Position numbers and translations under genes: made by a program. Of a DNA stretch of 64,000 nt, positions 8,791 through 17,629 are shown one piece after another. This stretch comes from an uncultured Candidatus Saccharibacteria bacterium. Its GTDB lineage: Bacteria; Patescibacteriota; Saccharimonadia; Saccharimonadales; Saccharimonadaceae. Below the pieces are notes generated by a model. That model did no database searches. It had not been told where the DNA came from and saw only the letters and a program-made list of their open reading frames with translations. The stretch covers positions 62,001-126,000 of the forward strand of contig CALEJV010000007.1 of the NCBI GenBank assembly GCA_937898545.1, read 5' to 3'. How positions within the stretch are numbered: the first letter of the stretch is position 1; every line of letters starts with the position of its first letter.

Positions 8791-11700
8791 ATGAAATTCA
8801 CACACGGTACACGCCGCCGGGCGGCAGAATATGAAAAGGATTGGGTGCAGCGATGGAAGGATGACCAGACGTTCGAAAGGTCGGTGGCGCAGCGGCCGGC
8901 AGATAATGCCTACGTTTTTTATGACGGGCCACCGTTTATTACTGGCGTGCCGCACCATGGGACGCTGCTCAGTAGCATCGTCAAGGATGCGGTGCCGCGC
9001 TACTGGACGATGAAAGGCAAGCGTGTGGAGCGCCGCTGGGGCTGGGACTGTCATGGGCTGCCGGCAGAGAATTTTGTCGAAAAGCAGCTGAATATTGTGG
9101 ATCGGCGGCAGATTGTGACGAGTAGCGACCAGCCAGCACCGCTGGATAAGGATGGTAATCCGTTGCCGACTATTAGTCTGGAAAAATACATCACCAAGGC
9201 CCGCGAAAGCATGGTGGCGAATAGCGAGACGTGGCAGGGCGTGATCGATCGTATCGGCCGCTGGGTGGATTTCAAAGGCGCCTACCGCACCATGGACAAG
9301 GATTTTATGGAGAGCGTCTGGTGGGCCTTCAAGCAGCTGTATGAGGCTGGCAAGATCTACGAAGGCGAAAAGGTGCTGATGTACGACACCAAGTTCGCCA
9401 CCCCAGTGAGCAAGGCCGAAGTGACCATGGACAACGACGCCTACCAGACAGTGACTGACCCGAGCGTGTATGTGAAGTTTAAGCTAAAAGATGGTAAGAC
9501 GAGTCACAAAATAGTATTAAACGAGCATTCAAAAGTCTTGTTTGTATGTAATGCAAATGCCGCGCGCTCGCAGATGGCGCAGGGATTTTATAACCACTAT
9601 TCTCGCTCTCAAAATGCCGATTCGGCTGGGTTGAACCCAGAGAAAAAATGGGACGAAGCTCCAACGTTGAGTGATTTTGAAGCCATGAGTCATAAGCCAG
9701 CTAGAAGCAGTGAGACGATGCAAGAAGCGGGTATTGACATCACTGGACATAAGCGGCAGTTGCTTACCGCCGACAAACTGGGTGATTATGATTTGATCGT
9801 TAATCTAGCAGAGAAGTCTCAGACACCAGACTGGCTCAGGGGGGATAATGTTATTTGGTGGAATGTGGCTGATCCACGTAACGAGAGTGCTGAAAAAAAT
9901 CGGATGGCGCGTGATGAGATTGAGCAGCGCGTTAAAAGCCTACTAAATGGCGCTGTTATTGACGATACTGATAGTCTATCGCAGTACAACTTCGTCATCC
10001 TTCACGGCTATACGGGGAGTAATAAGACGAATTTCATCCCGTGGCTCAAGGCTGAGTTGGAGCAACGAGGAGCGAGAGTACAGGCGCCGCAGCTCCCCAA
10101 TACGGACAACCCAACAGAGGTTGAGCAGGTGCAATATGTGCTTGACAACGTTGCATTTGATGAGAATACTGTCCTAATTGGCCATAGCCTAGGTGGGTTG
10201 GTTGCGATGCGTGTGTTGGAGAAATTGCCGCACAAGATTCATCACCTCATGTTGGTAGCACCATCAGTCTTGCCGCAATTTTATCAGGGAAACGATGATA
10301 TCGACACAAAAACTGGTGAGAGAAAGCGGTTTATCGATCACTTTAGTTATGACTTTGATTTCGACAAAATAAGTAGCCAGGCGGTGCATAAGACGATCTT
10401 GCAAGATAATAACGATTCGAAATCACGTAAGCCGTCTATGCAGTATATTGCTGATAATATTGGTGCAACATTGTACAAAACAGTCGCAAACAAAAGGCAT
10501 TTTGTGGCAGAGCAAGAACCATTTATTCTTGAAAAATTGTTGGCAAATGAGGGTGGCGATGATCCTTTCCTCCTCGCCTGGACAACCACGCCATGGACAC
10601 TACCAGCCAACCTGATGCTGGCGGTCAATCCGGAGATGACGTACTGCGAGGTGCTGGTAGGTGGCGAAAAGCTGATCATCGCCGAGGAGGCCCTCGAGCG
10701 CACCCTGCAGGACGAAAAGCACCAGCCGCTTGATTACGAAGTGCTGCGCAAATTCCCCGGCAGCGAGTTGGTAGGCAAGAAATACCAGCCGCTCGATACG
10801 GGCTCGAATTGGCCAGAGAATGATAAGATTCACACTATTTACATGGCGGATTTTGTTTCGAGTGAATCGGGTACCGGTATCGTGCACATCGCGCCAGCCT
10901 ATGGTGAGGATGACTTTGAGCTTGGTAAGGCCAATGGCATCGCGCCCTTCCATGTGATTGACGATAACGGTTACTACACCGATAGCAATTACAAAGGCCT
11001 GGAGGTATGGGACAACAACAAGTTCATTGCCAAAGATCTGAAAGAAAAGGGTGCGGTGTGGAAAATTGAGTACATTCGTCACGAATACCCGTTCAACCCG
11101 CGTAGCAAGCAGCGCATTATGTACCGGGCTATTCCAAGTTGGTTCTTCGACATCCAGGGGCAGAAGCCGCTGATGCTGGAGCAAAATGAGCATATCAATT
11201 GGTTCCCGCACCACCTCAAGCACGGCCGCTTTGCCAAAAACATCGAGCAAGCACCAGACTGGAATTTGAGCCGCGACCGCTTCTGGGCGACGGCCATGCC
11301 GGTGTGGAAGGGTGACCGTGGCACCGTCAAAGTGGTTGGCTCGTACGCGGAACTCAAGGAACTGAGCGGTGTGGAGTTGGATGATTACCACCGTCCGTGG
11401 GTGGATGACATTACTTTTGAAATCGACGGCGAAACATTTACGCGTATTGATAAAGTGCTGGACTGCTGGTTCGAGAGCGGTAGCATGCCGTTTGCGCAGC
11501 TGCATTATCCGTTTGAAAACCAGGCCAAGTTTGAGCAGAATTACCCGGCGGACTTCATCGTTGAGTACATTGGCCAGGTGCGGGCGTGGTTTTACTATGT
11601 GCATGCTGTCAATGTTGCTTTGGCAGAAATTGGTGCTTTTGGCGAGGCTGGCGTGCAGCACAAAAACGCCTACAGCAACGTCATTACCACCGGTGTGGTG

Positions 11701-13128
11701 GCGGGCAATGACGGCCGCAAGATGAGTAAGTCGCTTGGTAACTTTACCGATCCGAACGAGCTGATGGATAAGTTCAGCGCTGATTCCTTACGCTTCCTAT
11801 TACTGAGTAGCCCGCTACTGAACGGCGAGGACTTTGCTTTGCACGACAAGGACGTGGGCGACGTGGCCCGTAAGCTGAGTATGATTTGGAATATGTATGA
11901 TTTCTTTACCATGTATGCGGAGGTTGATGGTTGGGAGTTTGACGGTGAGCTGGTGGATCCACTGAGTGGCAAGCCGGTTTGTACGTCCCTCTCATCCACC
12001 GAAACGGCTTCCGCGCACCGGGAATCTCGCTCATCAACCACAGGTGATACTGCGGAACTCGCTGCGCTCAAACAGTCCTCGTATCTGCCTGATGTTGACG
12101 ACCTCAATTCTCGGGCGCGTGCAGATGTTTCGGAAGATGAAGCGACGATCGGCTCTGTGACCAACCCGCTCGATATCTGGATTATCAGCCGCTTGCACGA
12201 GCTGGTGGCGGAGGTCGAGCGGCAGATGGATGCCTATAACATCCCTGATGCACTCAGCCCAATTTTGCCGTTCCTGGACGACGCCAGCAACTGGTACGTC
12301 CGCCGCAGCCGCCGCCGCTTCTGGAGGTCGTCGAAAGGGGCCGCGGGCGCTGAGGACGATGGTGATAAGAGCGATGCCTACCGCACGCTGCACTATGTGC
12401 TGGTGCGCCTGAGCCACCTGCTGGCACCGTTTACGCCGTTCTTGGCCGAGGAGCTGTACCACAACCTAACCGGTGATAACGAGTCGATCCACCTCAAAGA
12501 TTGGCTGCCAGCCGGTGCGGTGAATGAGCAGGTGCTGGCTGATATGGAGACGGTAAAGGATATTGTGAGTGTTGCACTACATATTAGGTCAAAAGCAGGA
12601 AGAGGCTATGGGTCGCGTCAGCCACTTAGCGAAATGAGGTTATACGGAGTTAATCCAATAGGAGACTATTCTGATATTCTTAAAGATGAAGTCAATGTTC
12701 AAAAAGTGACCTTTATTCAGACAAATGAATTGTCTAAGGCGCTAGATGGGATGAAAGAGCCCTCTGGAACAGAAGGGACACGCAACTACATCTTTGTAAC
12801 GCTTGAATTGTATAGGTCACCTGAACTCAAGCGCGAAGGCTTGATGCGTGAGGTCATCCGCCACGTCCAGAGCGCACGTAAGAAGGCGGGGCTGCAAGTG
12901 GATGACCGGATTGTGCTACACCTCGCGGTCGGGGCTGAGCCCACCAGCCAGGCGCGGCCAGCTAGTGACGCAGCCGCGCAGCTGCGCCAAGCCCTCACCG
13001 AGCACGCCGACACCATCGCCAGCGAAACCCTCGCCACAATGGCGCCCGAGCAGCCCGGTGATGCGCTCTACCACACCACGGCCATGGTAGACGGCGCTGA
13101 GCTGCAGGTGAGCCTGGGGAAAGCATAG
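8791..13128 (+). CDS. ileS: Isoleucyl-tRNA synthetase with inserted phosphatase and hydrolase domains
   Basis: Charges tRNA-Ile. Class I signatures: HHGT (HIGH-type) at residues 55-58, GWDCHGLPAE, and KMSKS at 977-981, of the eukaryote-like type-2 IleRS. The protein is 1445 residues, about 400 longer than usual. Two additions explain this. One is a 356-residue insert at about 235-590 (separate entry) just before DDPFLLAWTTTPWTLPAN of the CP1 editing domain. The other is a Ser/Thr/Asp-rich, probably disordered linker of about 65 residues (12-kb mark) between the catalytic core and the anticodon-binding domain. Start 8791 follows AAGGAGG. Codon use in the insert and in 12565-12830 is more AT-rich than in the flanks. 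Aminoacylation is expected to be kept because both ATP motifs are intact. Confidence 0.93.
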   Translation: MKFTHGTRRRAAEYEKDWVQRWKDDQTFERSVAQRPADNAYVFYDGPPFITGVPHHGTLLSSIVKDAVPRYWTMKGKRVERRWGWDCHGLPAENFVEKQLNIVDRRQIVTSSDQPAPLDKDGNPLPTISLEKYITKARESMVANSETWQGVIDRIGRWVDFKGAYRTMDKDFMESVWWAFKQLYEAGKIYEGEKVLMYDTKFATPVSKAEVTMDNDAYQTVTDPSVYVKFKLKDGKTSHKIVLNEHSKVLFVCNANAARSQMAQGFYNHYSRSQNADSAGLNPEKKWDEAPTLSDFEAMSHKPARSSETMQEAGIDITGHKRQLLTADKLGDYDLIVNLAEKSQTPDWLRGDNVIWWNVADPRNESAEKNRMARDEIEQRVKSLLNGAVIDDTDSLSQYNFVILHGYTGSNKTNFIPWLKAELEQRGARVQAPQLPNTDNPTEVEQVQYVLDNVAFDENTVLIGHSLGGLVAMRVLEKLPHKIHHLMLVAPSVLPQFYQGNDDIDTKTGERKRFIDHFSYDFDFDKISSQAVHKTILQDNNDSKSRKPSMQYIADNIGATLYKTVANKRHFVAEQEPFILEKLLANEGGDDPFLLAWTTTPWTLPANLMLAVNPEMTYCEVLVGGEKLIIAEEALERTLQDEKHQPLDYEVLRKFPGSELVGKKYQPLDTGSNWPENDKIHTIYMADFVSSESGTGIVHIAPAYGEDDFELGKANGIAPFHVIDDNGYYTDSNYKGLEVWDNNKFIAKDLKEKGAVWKIEYIRHEYPFNPRSKQRIMYRAIPSWFFDIQGQKPLMLEQNEHINWFPHHLKHGRFAKNIEQAPDWNLSRDRFWATAMPVWKGDRGTVKVVGSYAELKELSGVELDDYHRPWVDDITFEIDGETFTRIDKVLDCWFESGSMPFAQLHYPFENQAKFEQNYPADFIVEYIGQVRAWFYYVHAVNVALAEIGAFGEAGVQHKNAYSNVITTGVVAGNDGRKMSKSLGNFTDPNELMDKFSADSLRFLLLSSPLLNGEDFALHDKDVGDVARKLSMIWNMYDFFTMYAEVDGWEFDGELVDPLSGKPVCTSLSSTETASAHRESRSSTTGDTAELAALKQSSYLPDVDDLNSRARADVSEDEATIGSVTNPLDIWIISRLHELVAEVERQMDAYNIPDALSPILPFLDDASNWYVRRSRRRFWRSSKGAAGAEDDGDKSDAYRTLHYVLVRLSHLLAPFTPFLAEELYHNLTGDNESIHLKDWLPAGAVNEQVLADMETVKDIVSVALHIRSKAGRGYGSRQPLSEMRLYGVNPIGDYSDILKDEVNVQKVTFIQTNELSKALDGMKEPSGTEGTRNYIFVTLELYRSPELKREGLMREVIRHVQSARKKAGLQVDDRIVLHLAVGAEPTSQARPASDAAAQLRQALTEHADTIASETLATMAPEQPGDALYHTTAMVDGAELQVSLGKA
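9493..10560 (+). other. In-frame insert in IleRS: LMW tyrosine phosphatase domain plus RBBP9-like serine hydrolase
   Basis: The IleRS sequence runs to KFKLKDG, breaks, and resumes at DDPFLLAWTTTP. Between them lie two complete-looking domains. The first (about 9530-9950) is a low-molecular-weight phosphotyrosine phosphatase/arsenate reductase fold: VCNANAARS holds the CX5R loop (Cys253, Arg259), with SAGLNPE and the general-acid region ADPRNES following. The second (about 9982-10550) is an alpha/beta hydrolase of the RBBP9/YdeN type: HGYTGS (His405), nucleophile elbow GHSLGG (Ser466) and KRHF (His570). All catalytic residues are present, and the reading frame is unbroken. Base composition is visibly more AT-rich than the surrounding ileS. 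Confidence 0.88.
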
Positions 13129-13146
13129 GTCTGCGAGAAACACATG

Positions 13147-13192
13147 CCAAGCTCGGGTGGCACACCAGTCGTGAGACGCCACTCGAGCTTGG
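13147..13192. repeat. 15-bp stem hairpin after ileS
   Basis: Arms at 13147-13161 (CCAAGCTCGGGTGGC) and 13178-13192 are fully pairable as RNA with one G-U wobble, around a 16-nt loop. It lies 18 bp after the ileS stop but has no T tract, so it may stabilise the 3' end or act as a factor-dependent stop. Confidence 0.6.
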
Positions 13193-13253
13193 TAACTGGG
13201 CAAGATTTGAGTTTTACAGCATACTCACTCCTTGCGCCAGCCTAGCATGCTCA

Positions 13254-13301
13254 CCGAGCAAGAAAACATCGAGAGGCCAGCCACGAAACAAGTAGAAGCG
13301 C
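13254..13301 (+). repeat. Partial copy of structured repeat family A
   Basis: Shares AAGAAAA, AGAGGCCAGC and ACGAAA in the same order and spacing as the left half of the elements at 17830-17931 and 56769-56891 (reverse strand). The right half (CTGGCC, ATTTTC) is not found; instead a separate GGCTGGCT/AGCCAGCC hairpin lies at 13339-13373. Confidence 0.45.
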
Positions 13302-13493
13302 TCATTTTATCAACATATCCGACGCAGTCAATGTATGAGGCTGGCTACCAGTAGGGAGTATTAAAAGCCAGCCCCTCGTTCGATCGCTTCCTCTCACGTT
13401 AGCTCTCACCCATGTTTTTCTCCAAAATATTAAAAAAGTACAGAGCGGCAATCGCTACAATGGGGCTATAAGCCTGCACGATAATTGAATATC

Positions 13494-15299
13494 ATGACTA
13501 AACTGTCTACCACCATACCTACCTCCTCATTACGTCAGCGCTTGGCGGGGTTGTGGCTGGTGGTGCGGATTATTTGGCGGGAGGCACCGCTGACGATTGC
13601 AGTCCAAGCGGTGGGAGCGGTGCTGTCGGCGGTGCTGCCACTGGCCACGGCATACTATGCGGCTCTTGCGACAACGGCTTTGGCTGAGGCATACGCGACA
13701 GGTGGGCAGCCGCAACTCCTCATCTATGTAGTAGTGACTGTGGTACTGGGCGTTGTGGCGAGCGTGTGGTCGGTGGTGCAAGGGTATTATGATCAAGTGT
13801 CGCGCTACCGCATCGAGGCTGCCATGAGCGATCACATGTATGCCCGTCTCCATGCGCTGGATTTTTGGCGCTACGATGACCCTACAACCATTGATATGTT
13901 TGATAAAGCGCAGCGCTTCGTCCAGTCATTTTCGTACCTCTTTATCCAACTGGTGCGAATGCTGACGGCGCTGGTGTCGCTGGCAACAAGCCTGTGGATG
14001 ATGGTGATGGTGAGCTGGTGGCTGGGGCTGCTCGTGCTCGTGGCGCTTGTGCCAAGTAGTGTGGTGCAGGTGCGGCTGTCGCGCTTGCAGGCTGGCCACT
14101 GGCGCGAGCAGGTGGCGACGCGGCGGCGCATGGCGTGGATCGAGCACATCCTTAGCCGGCCAAACTTCATTGCTGAGTTGCGCCTCTATGGAGTGATTCG
14201 CCATCTGCTTGGTGAGCGTGCCGCGCTGCGGGACAAAGATCGGCTGCGGGTGCTTGGCTACGAGCGTCGCTTTATGGGGCAGCGCCTCGGTGGTGAGGTT
14301 ATCCAGGCAGCAGCGGAGGTAGTGGCGCTTGCTTGGGTGGTGCTGGAGATCGTGGCGCACCGCCAGCCGATTGGGCAATTTGTGCTCGTGCAGCAGATGG
14401 TAGGGCGAGTGATGAGCGAGATGGACAGCGTGATCAATACATATAATATGATTGACGAAGACCTCGCCACTATGGCAGACTACCAGCAGTTTATGGCATT
14501 GCCGGTTGCAAGCCAGGCAGCCACCATCGATGAGGTAACGCTGCGTGATGCGATCGCGGTGCAGCAAGTGTCATTTTGTTATCCGGGCACGCAGACAGCG
14601 GTGCTGCGTGATATTTCTCTCACCATTCGCCGCGGTCAGCACATTGCCATTGTGGGTGAAAATGGCGCTGGCAAGAGCACGCTCGTTAAGCTGCTCACCG
14701 GTCTGTATCAGCCCAGCAAAGGCAGCATTACCATTGATGGGGACGATCTCCGTCACATCAGCTCAGCGGCTTGGCACCGGCAATTGGCTGTGCTGGGGCA
14801 GGAGTTCATCCGCTATGACTTCGCCACAGCGCACGAGAATGTCTGGTATGGCGATGTCTCGCAGCCAGTGGATGCAGCGTGCCGCGATGCTGCACTGCGC
14901 CAGGCCGAGGCAGCCGATTTTGTCCGTAAGCTCCCTCAGGGTGGGAACAGCTACATTAGCAAATGGATGGAGGCAGATGACCACGAAACAGGGGTCGATC
15001 TATCTGGTGGGCAGTGGCAGCGCCTGGCCTTGGCGCGCAACTTGTATCGCAATGCGCCTATCATCATCCTCGACGAACCCACCAGCGCCATTGACGCCGC
15101 CGCCGAAGCGCGCATCTTTCGCCACCTCTTTGCTCAGCAGGGCAAGACCATCATCACCATTAGCCACCGCTATAGTACTGTTAAGAAGGCGGATGTCATC
15201 TACGTTATCGCCCACGGCCGCATCGTCGAGCATGGCACTGCCGCCGCATTAATGGCGCAGCGTGGTGCATTCTACGAGATGTTCAAAGAACAGATATAG
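13494..15299 (+). CDS. ABC transporter, exporter type (fused permease and ATPase)
   Basis: About 601 residues: an N-terminal permease with roughly six membrane segments in residues 20-320, then an ATPase domain. Walker A is GENGAGKST (about 385), the signature is LSGGQWQRLALARNL, Walker B is IIILDEPTSAID, and the H-loop is ITISHRYS. Half-transporter that should work as a dimer; substrate unknown (lipid, peptide or drug). ATG 13494 is taken; a TTG three codons upstream is the alternative. A TACAAT box lies upstream at about 13456. Stands alone and is followed directly by tRNA-Cys. Confidence 0.92.
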   Translation: MTKLSTTIPTSSLRQRLAGLWLVVRIIWREAPLTIAVQAVGAVLSAVLPLATAYYAALATTALAEAYATGGQPQLLIYVVVTVVLGVVASVWSVVQGYYDQVSRYRIEAAMSDHMYARLHALDFWRYDDPTTIDMFDKAQRFVQSFSYLFIQLVRMLTALVSLATSLWMMVMVSWWLGLLVLVALVPSSVVQVRLSRLQAGHWREQVATRRRMAWIEHILSRPNFIAELRLYGVIRHLLGERAALRDKDRLRVLGYERRFMGQRLGGEVIQAAAEVVALAWVVLEIVAHRQPIGQFVLVQQMVGRVMSEMDSVINTYNMIDEDLATMADYQQFMALPVASQAATIDEVTLRDAIAVQQVSFCYPGTQTAVLRDISLTIRRGQHIAIVGENGAGKSTLVKLLTGLYQPSKGSITIDGDDLRHISSAAWHRQLAVLGQEFIRYDFATAHENVWYGDVSQPVDAACRDAALRQAEAADFVRKLPQGGNSYISKWMEADDHETGVDLSGGQWQRLALARNLYRNAPIIILDEPTSAIDAAAEARIFRHLFAQQGKTIITISHRYSTVKKADVIYVIAHGRIVEHGTAAALMAQRGAFYEMFKEQI

Positions 15300-15318
15300 T
15301 TTGGTATAATAGGGGTGT

Positions 15319-15392
15319 GGCGCGTTGGCGGAGCGGTTACGCAGAGGTCTGCAAAACCTTTTAGACGAGTTCGACTCTCGTACGTGCCTCCA
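15319..15392 (+). tRNA. tRNA-Cys (GCA)
   Basis: Acceptor arms GGCGCGT and ACGTGCC pair (one G-U), the anticodon loop is CTGCAAA (anticodon GCA), the T-loop is TTCGACT, and CCA is encoded at 15390-15392. A TATAAT box at 15305-15310 lies just upstream. Confidence 0.93.
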
Positions 15393-15404
15393 CAATTGTT
15401 GATG

Positions 15405-15431
15405 AATAGCTCTCTCGATGGAGCTATTTTT
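15405..15431. terminator. Terminator of tRNA-Cys
   Basis: AATAGCTC (15405-15412) and GAGCTATT (15421-15428) form an 8-bp stem followed by TTTTT. It overlaps the last codons of the convergent hydrolase gene. Confidence 0.75.
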
Positions 15432-16014
15432 GCTCTAGTAGTTCTTTTAGCTCTGGGAAGGTTGGCTGGAAGAAATGGTTGCGATCTTCGAAAATATGCA
15501 CCGTAGCGGTTGGCAAGTCTCGCTGAAATTTAGCAAGTTCGGTAAATGGCACGACTGGATCGTCTTTGCTGTGGAATAGGTGAATTTCTTTGGAGGATTT
15601 TTCGAGCCCAGTGGCGCTTGTTACTTGAAAGCTACCGAGGTCTTCATTCGATTCGTCGTCATAGCACGGCGAAACTAGCACGAGCCGCCGGACTGGCATA
15701 TGCAGTGGCGATTCATGCAAGTACTTTGCCAAAAACATTGCGCCCAAACTATAGCCAACCAGCTGAACGTCATCGCCAAGCAGGAGCAGTAGCTTTTCAA
15801 AATATATTTTCCACTCAGCGTAGCTAGCGTTTTGCTTATTAGGGAAATCTGGCAGTAAAACATCAGCATCGACGATTTCTTGCGCCAGCCAGTCACGCCA
15901 TTTTTGTACCCACAGTAGTCGTTCATATTGCAGCTGACTATTCTTGAGATTATTCAAGTAATTTTCGTAGCTATTAAAGCTTGATCCGCCGTGAATTATT
16001 ACAATTTGCTTCAT
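15424..16014 (-). CDS. RBBP9/YdeN-like serine hydrolase
   Basis: 196 residues with an alpha/beta-hydrolase fold: IIHGGSS at the N-terminus, nucleophile elbow GYSLG, Asp in HSKDDPVVP and His in RNHFF. Same subfamily as the domain embedded in IleRS, though not closely similar in sequence. Start ATG 16014 is chosen because TATACT on the minus strand lies exactly 6 nt before it; longer readings of this frame run through tRNA-Leu and cannot be right. Function unknown; family members are small cytosolic esterases. Confidence 0.82.
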   Translation of the reverse strand: MKQIVIIHGGSSFNSYENYLNNLKNSQLQYERLLWVQKWRDWLAQEIVDADVLLPDFPNKQNASYAEWKIYFEKLLLLLGDDVQLVGYSLGAMFLAKYLHESPLHMPVRRLVLVSPCYDDESNEDLGSFQVTSATGLEKSSKEIHLFHSKDDPVVPFTELAKFQRDLPTATVHIFEDRNHFFQPTFPELKELLEQK

Positions 16015-16069
16015 AAACATAGTATAATACAAGCAGCACATGGCTGCTATGCCAAAAGTGCGGCTGCAC

Positions 16070-16155
16070 GCGCGAGTGGCGGAACTGGTAGACGCGAGGG
16101 ACTTAAAATCCCTTGGCCAAAAGCCGTGCGGGTTCGATTCCCGCCTTGCGCACCA
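16070..16155 (+). tRNA. tRNA-Leu (TAA)
   Basis: Class II tRNA with long variable arm. Acceptor GCGCGAG pairs with CTTGCGC, anticodon loop CTTAAAA (anticodon TAA), T-loop GGTTCGATTCC, and encoded CCA at 16153-16155. Confidence 0.94.
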
Positions 16156-16170
16156 GACATGATATAACAG

Positions 16171-16200
16171 AGAAAACCACTTGAGGAGAGTGGTTTTCTC
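16171..16200 (+). terminator. Terminator of tRNA-Leu
   Basis: AGAAAACCACT (16171-16181) and AGTGGTTTTCT (16189-16199) form an 11-bp stem whose distal arm carries the T run. Confidence 0.7.
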
Positions 16201-16342
16201 GTGTGCATAGCCAGAAGGGTAGAATATGGTGGCGGTCGTAATAGCTATCAGCCCAAGATTTATTGTAGAATTACCCCAACCGCTGGCGAAAGCCACACAA
16301 TTTGCTATAATAAAGCTATAACCAAAAAGGAGAAACGACACT

Positions 16343-16912
16343 ATGACAATAGCATTAATCGTTTTGCTCGGCGTGATTGGCCTGCTCGTTCTGTTTGGCA
16401 TCTTCATGTGGGCAACGTACAACAGCTTGGTCAAGCTGAAGATCCGCGTGGACGAAGCCTGGAGCGACATTACCGTCCAGCTCAAGCGCCGAACAGACCT
16501 CATCCCGAACTTAGTCGGCACTGTGAAGGGCTATGCATCGCACGAGAAAGAAGTCTTCGAGAACGTTGCAGAGGCTCGCAGCGCTATCATGAATGCCCAG
16601 GGCGTGCAAGAGACAGCTGCGGCAGAGAATATGATCGAGGGCGCTCTGAAGAGTTTGTTTGCTGTAGCAGAGGCTTACCCAGAGCTCAAAACCAACCAAA
16701 ACTTCATCCAGCTGCAGCAAGAGCTGGTGGACACCGAGGATAAGATCCAGGCTGCACGCCGCTTCTACAACGGTGGTGTGCGCGACCTCAACACCCGCAT
16801 CGCCATGTTCCCCGCCAATATCGTGGCTGGCATGCTGGGCTTCAAGGCTCGCGAGTTCTTTGAGGTGGAAGACCGCGCTAGTGTCGAAAACCCAGTGCAG
16901 GTGCAGTTCTAG
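16343..16912 (+). CDS. lemA: LemA family protein
   Basis: 189 residues: a single N-terminal membrane helix (residues 4-25), then the helical LemA domain with the family landmarks YNSLVKLKIRVDEAWSDI, LKRRTDLIPNLV, NFIQLQQEL and RRFYNGGVRDLN, ending AREFFEV. Membrane protein of unknown function, often encoded beside htpX, which lies 1.2 kb downstream. AGGAGA precedes the ATG; TATAAT at 16306-16311 with TGC in front is a good promoter. Confidence 0.93.
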   Translation: MTIALIVLLGVIGLLVLFGIFMWATYNSLVKLKIRVDEAWSDITVQLKRRTDLIPNLVGTVKGYASHEKEVFENVAEARSAIMNAQGVQETAAAENMIEGALKSLFAVAEAYPELKTNQNFIQLQQELVDTEDKIQAARRFYNGGVRDLNTRIAMFPANIVAGMLGFKAREFFEVEDRASVENPVQVQF

Positions 16913-16932
16913 GCATCGCGCACAGTATAGCG

Positions 16933-16962
16933 AAACCGCCCTCGATGGAGGGCGGTTTTTTT
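16933..16962 (+). terminator. Terminator of lemA
   Basis: CCGCCCTC (16936-16943) and GAGGGCGG (16948-16955) with seven T residues. Confidence 0.92.
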
Positions 16963-17237
16963 GTGGCTTTGCAACAGCATAAGGGTTGTGATGTCAGGTT
17001 GTATGTCGTTCTTGGTGAGGGGTGCTTGAGAAGAGTTATGGCTACAGTGAGCGGCTTATCGCTTGGCTGAGAGTGTTTTATCTAGAAGGTGGGGGATTTG
17101 AGTAATAAAAATAATTGCAATGATTAGAGTGCTAGAGCACTGCCAGCAGGCGAGAGCACCGCAAGAAGCGAACATGACAAGCAGAGCAAGAGAGGGTAGA
17201 CACCCTTCTAGGATGGATGTCATGTTCGATAGGGATG

Positions 17238-17561
17238 TCACACGAAGAAGTGCACAAACCACCCTGACACTAGCGTGAGAGTAATGAGGATAAATAGTCT
17301 CAAATACTTCTCTAGGTCAGAGCAATTGCTCCGCTCCCCTGATGACGAGCCATTAATAAGACTCGCAGTTAGCATGATGCCAAGGGCTTGTGCAATACCT
17401 ATCCTGGCAACTCCTAGAACAGGAGCGATGTACCACCCCCAAAGCAGACTGAACGTCCATGCGCCAAGAATACCGGATATGACTACAAGCACACACTCAG
17501 CAATGACAGTGCTTCTAGTCTTTCTCGTTTTCTCGGTAATGGTGATCTTGATGTTGCTCAT
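17238..17561 (-). CDS. Small integral membrane protein
   Basis: About 107 residues: a short charged N-terminus (ITEKTRKTRS), a long hydrophobic region with two likely membrane segments in residues 17-65, a polar loop (NGSSSGERSN) and a third segment at the C-terminus. ATG 17561 has GGGAGAGAG upstream on the minus strand; the frame could also start 39 nt earlier. No family recognised. Lies between lemA and htpX but on the opposite strand. Confidence 0.55.
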   Translation of the reverse strand: MSNIKITITEKTRKTRSTVIAECVLVVISGILGAWTFSLLWGWYIAPVLGVARIGIAQALGIMLTASLINGSSSGERSNCSDLEKYLRLFILITLTLVSGWFVHFFV

Positions 17562-17629
17562 GACACTACTCTCTCCCCACCCAAGCGGACGCTTGTGCAA
17601 ATAACACTGGTCGACGCTTGGATGCGGCG

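Noticed and set aside
10600..11661. 353-residue minus-strand frame inside ileS
   Set aside because: Shadow of the highly biased codons of ileS; no ribosome binding site and no family character.
15424..16521. 365-residue minus-strand frame covering the serine hydrolase
   Set aside because: Its upstream 170 codons run through tRNA-Leu and the lemA leader; the true start is 16014 with a -10 box 6 nt before it.
17275..17604. 109-residue plus-strand frame opposite the small membrane gene
   Set aside because: The minus-strand reading has clear membrane segments and a ribosome binding site; this one has neither.
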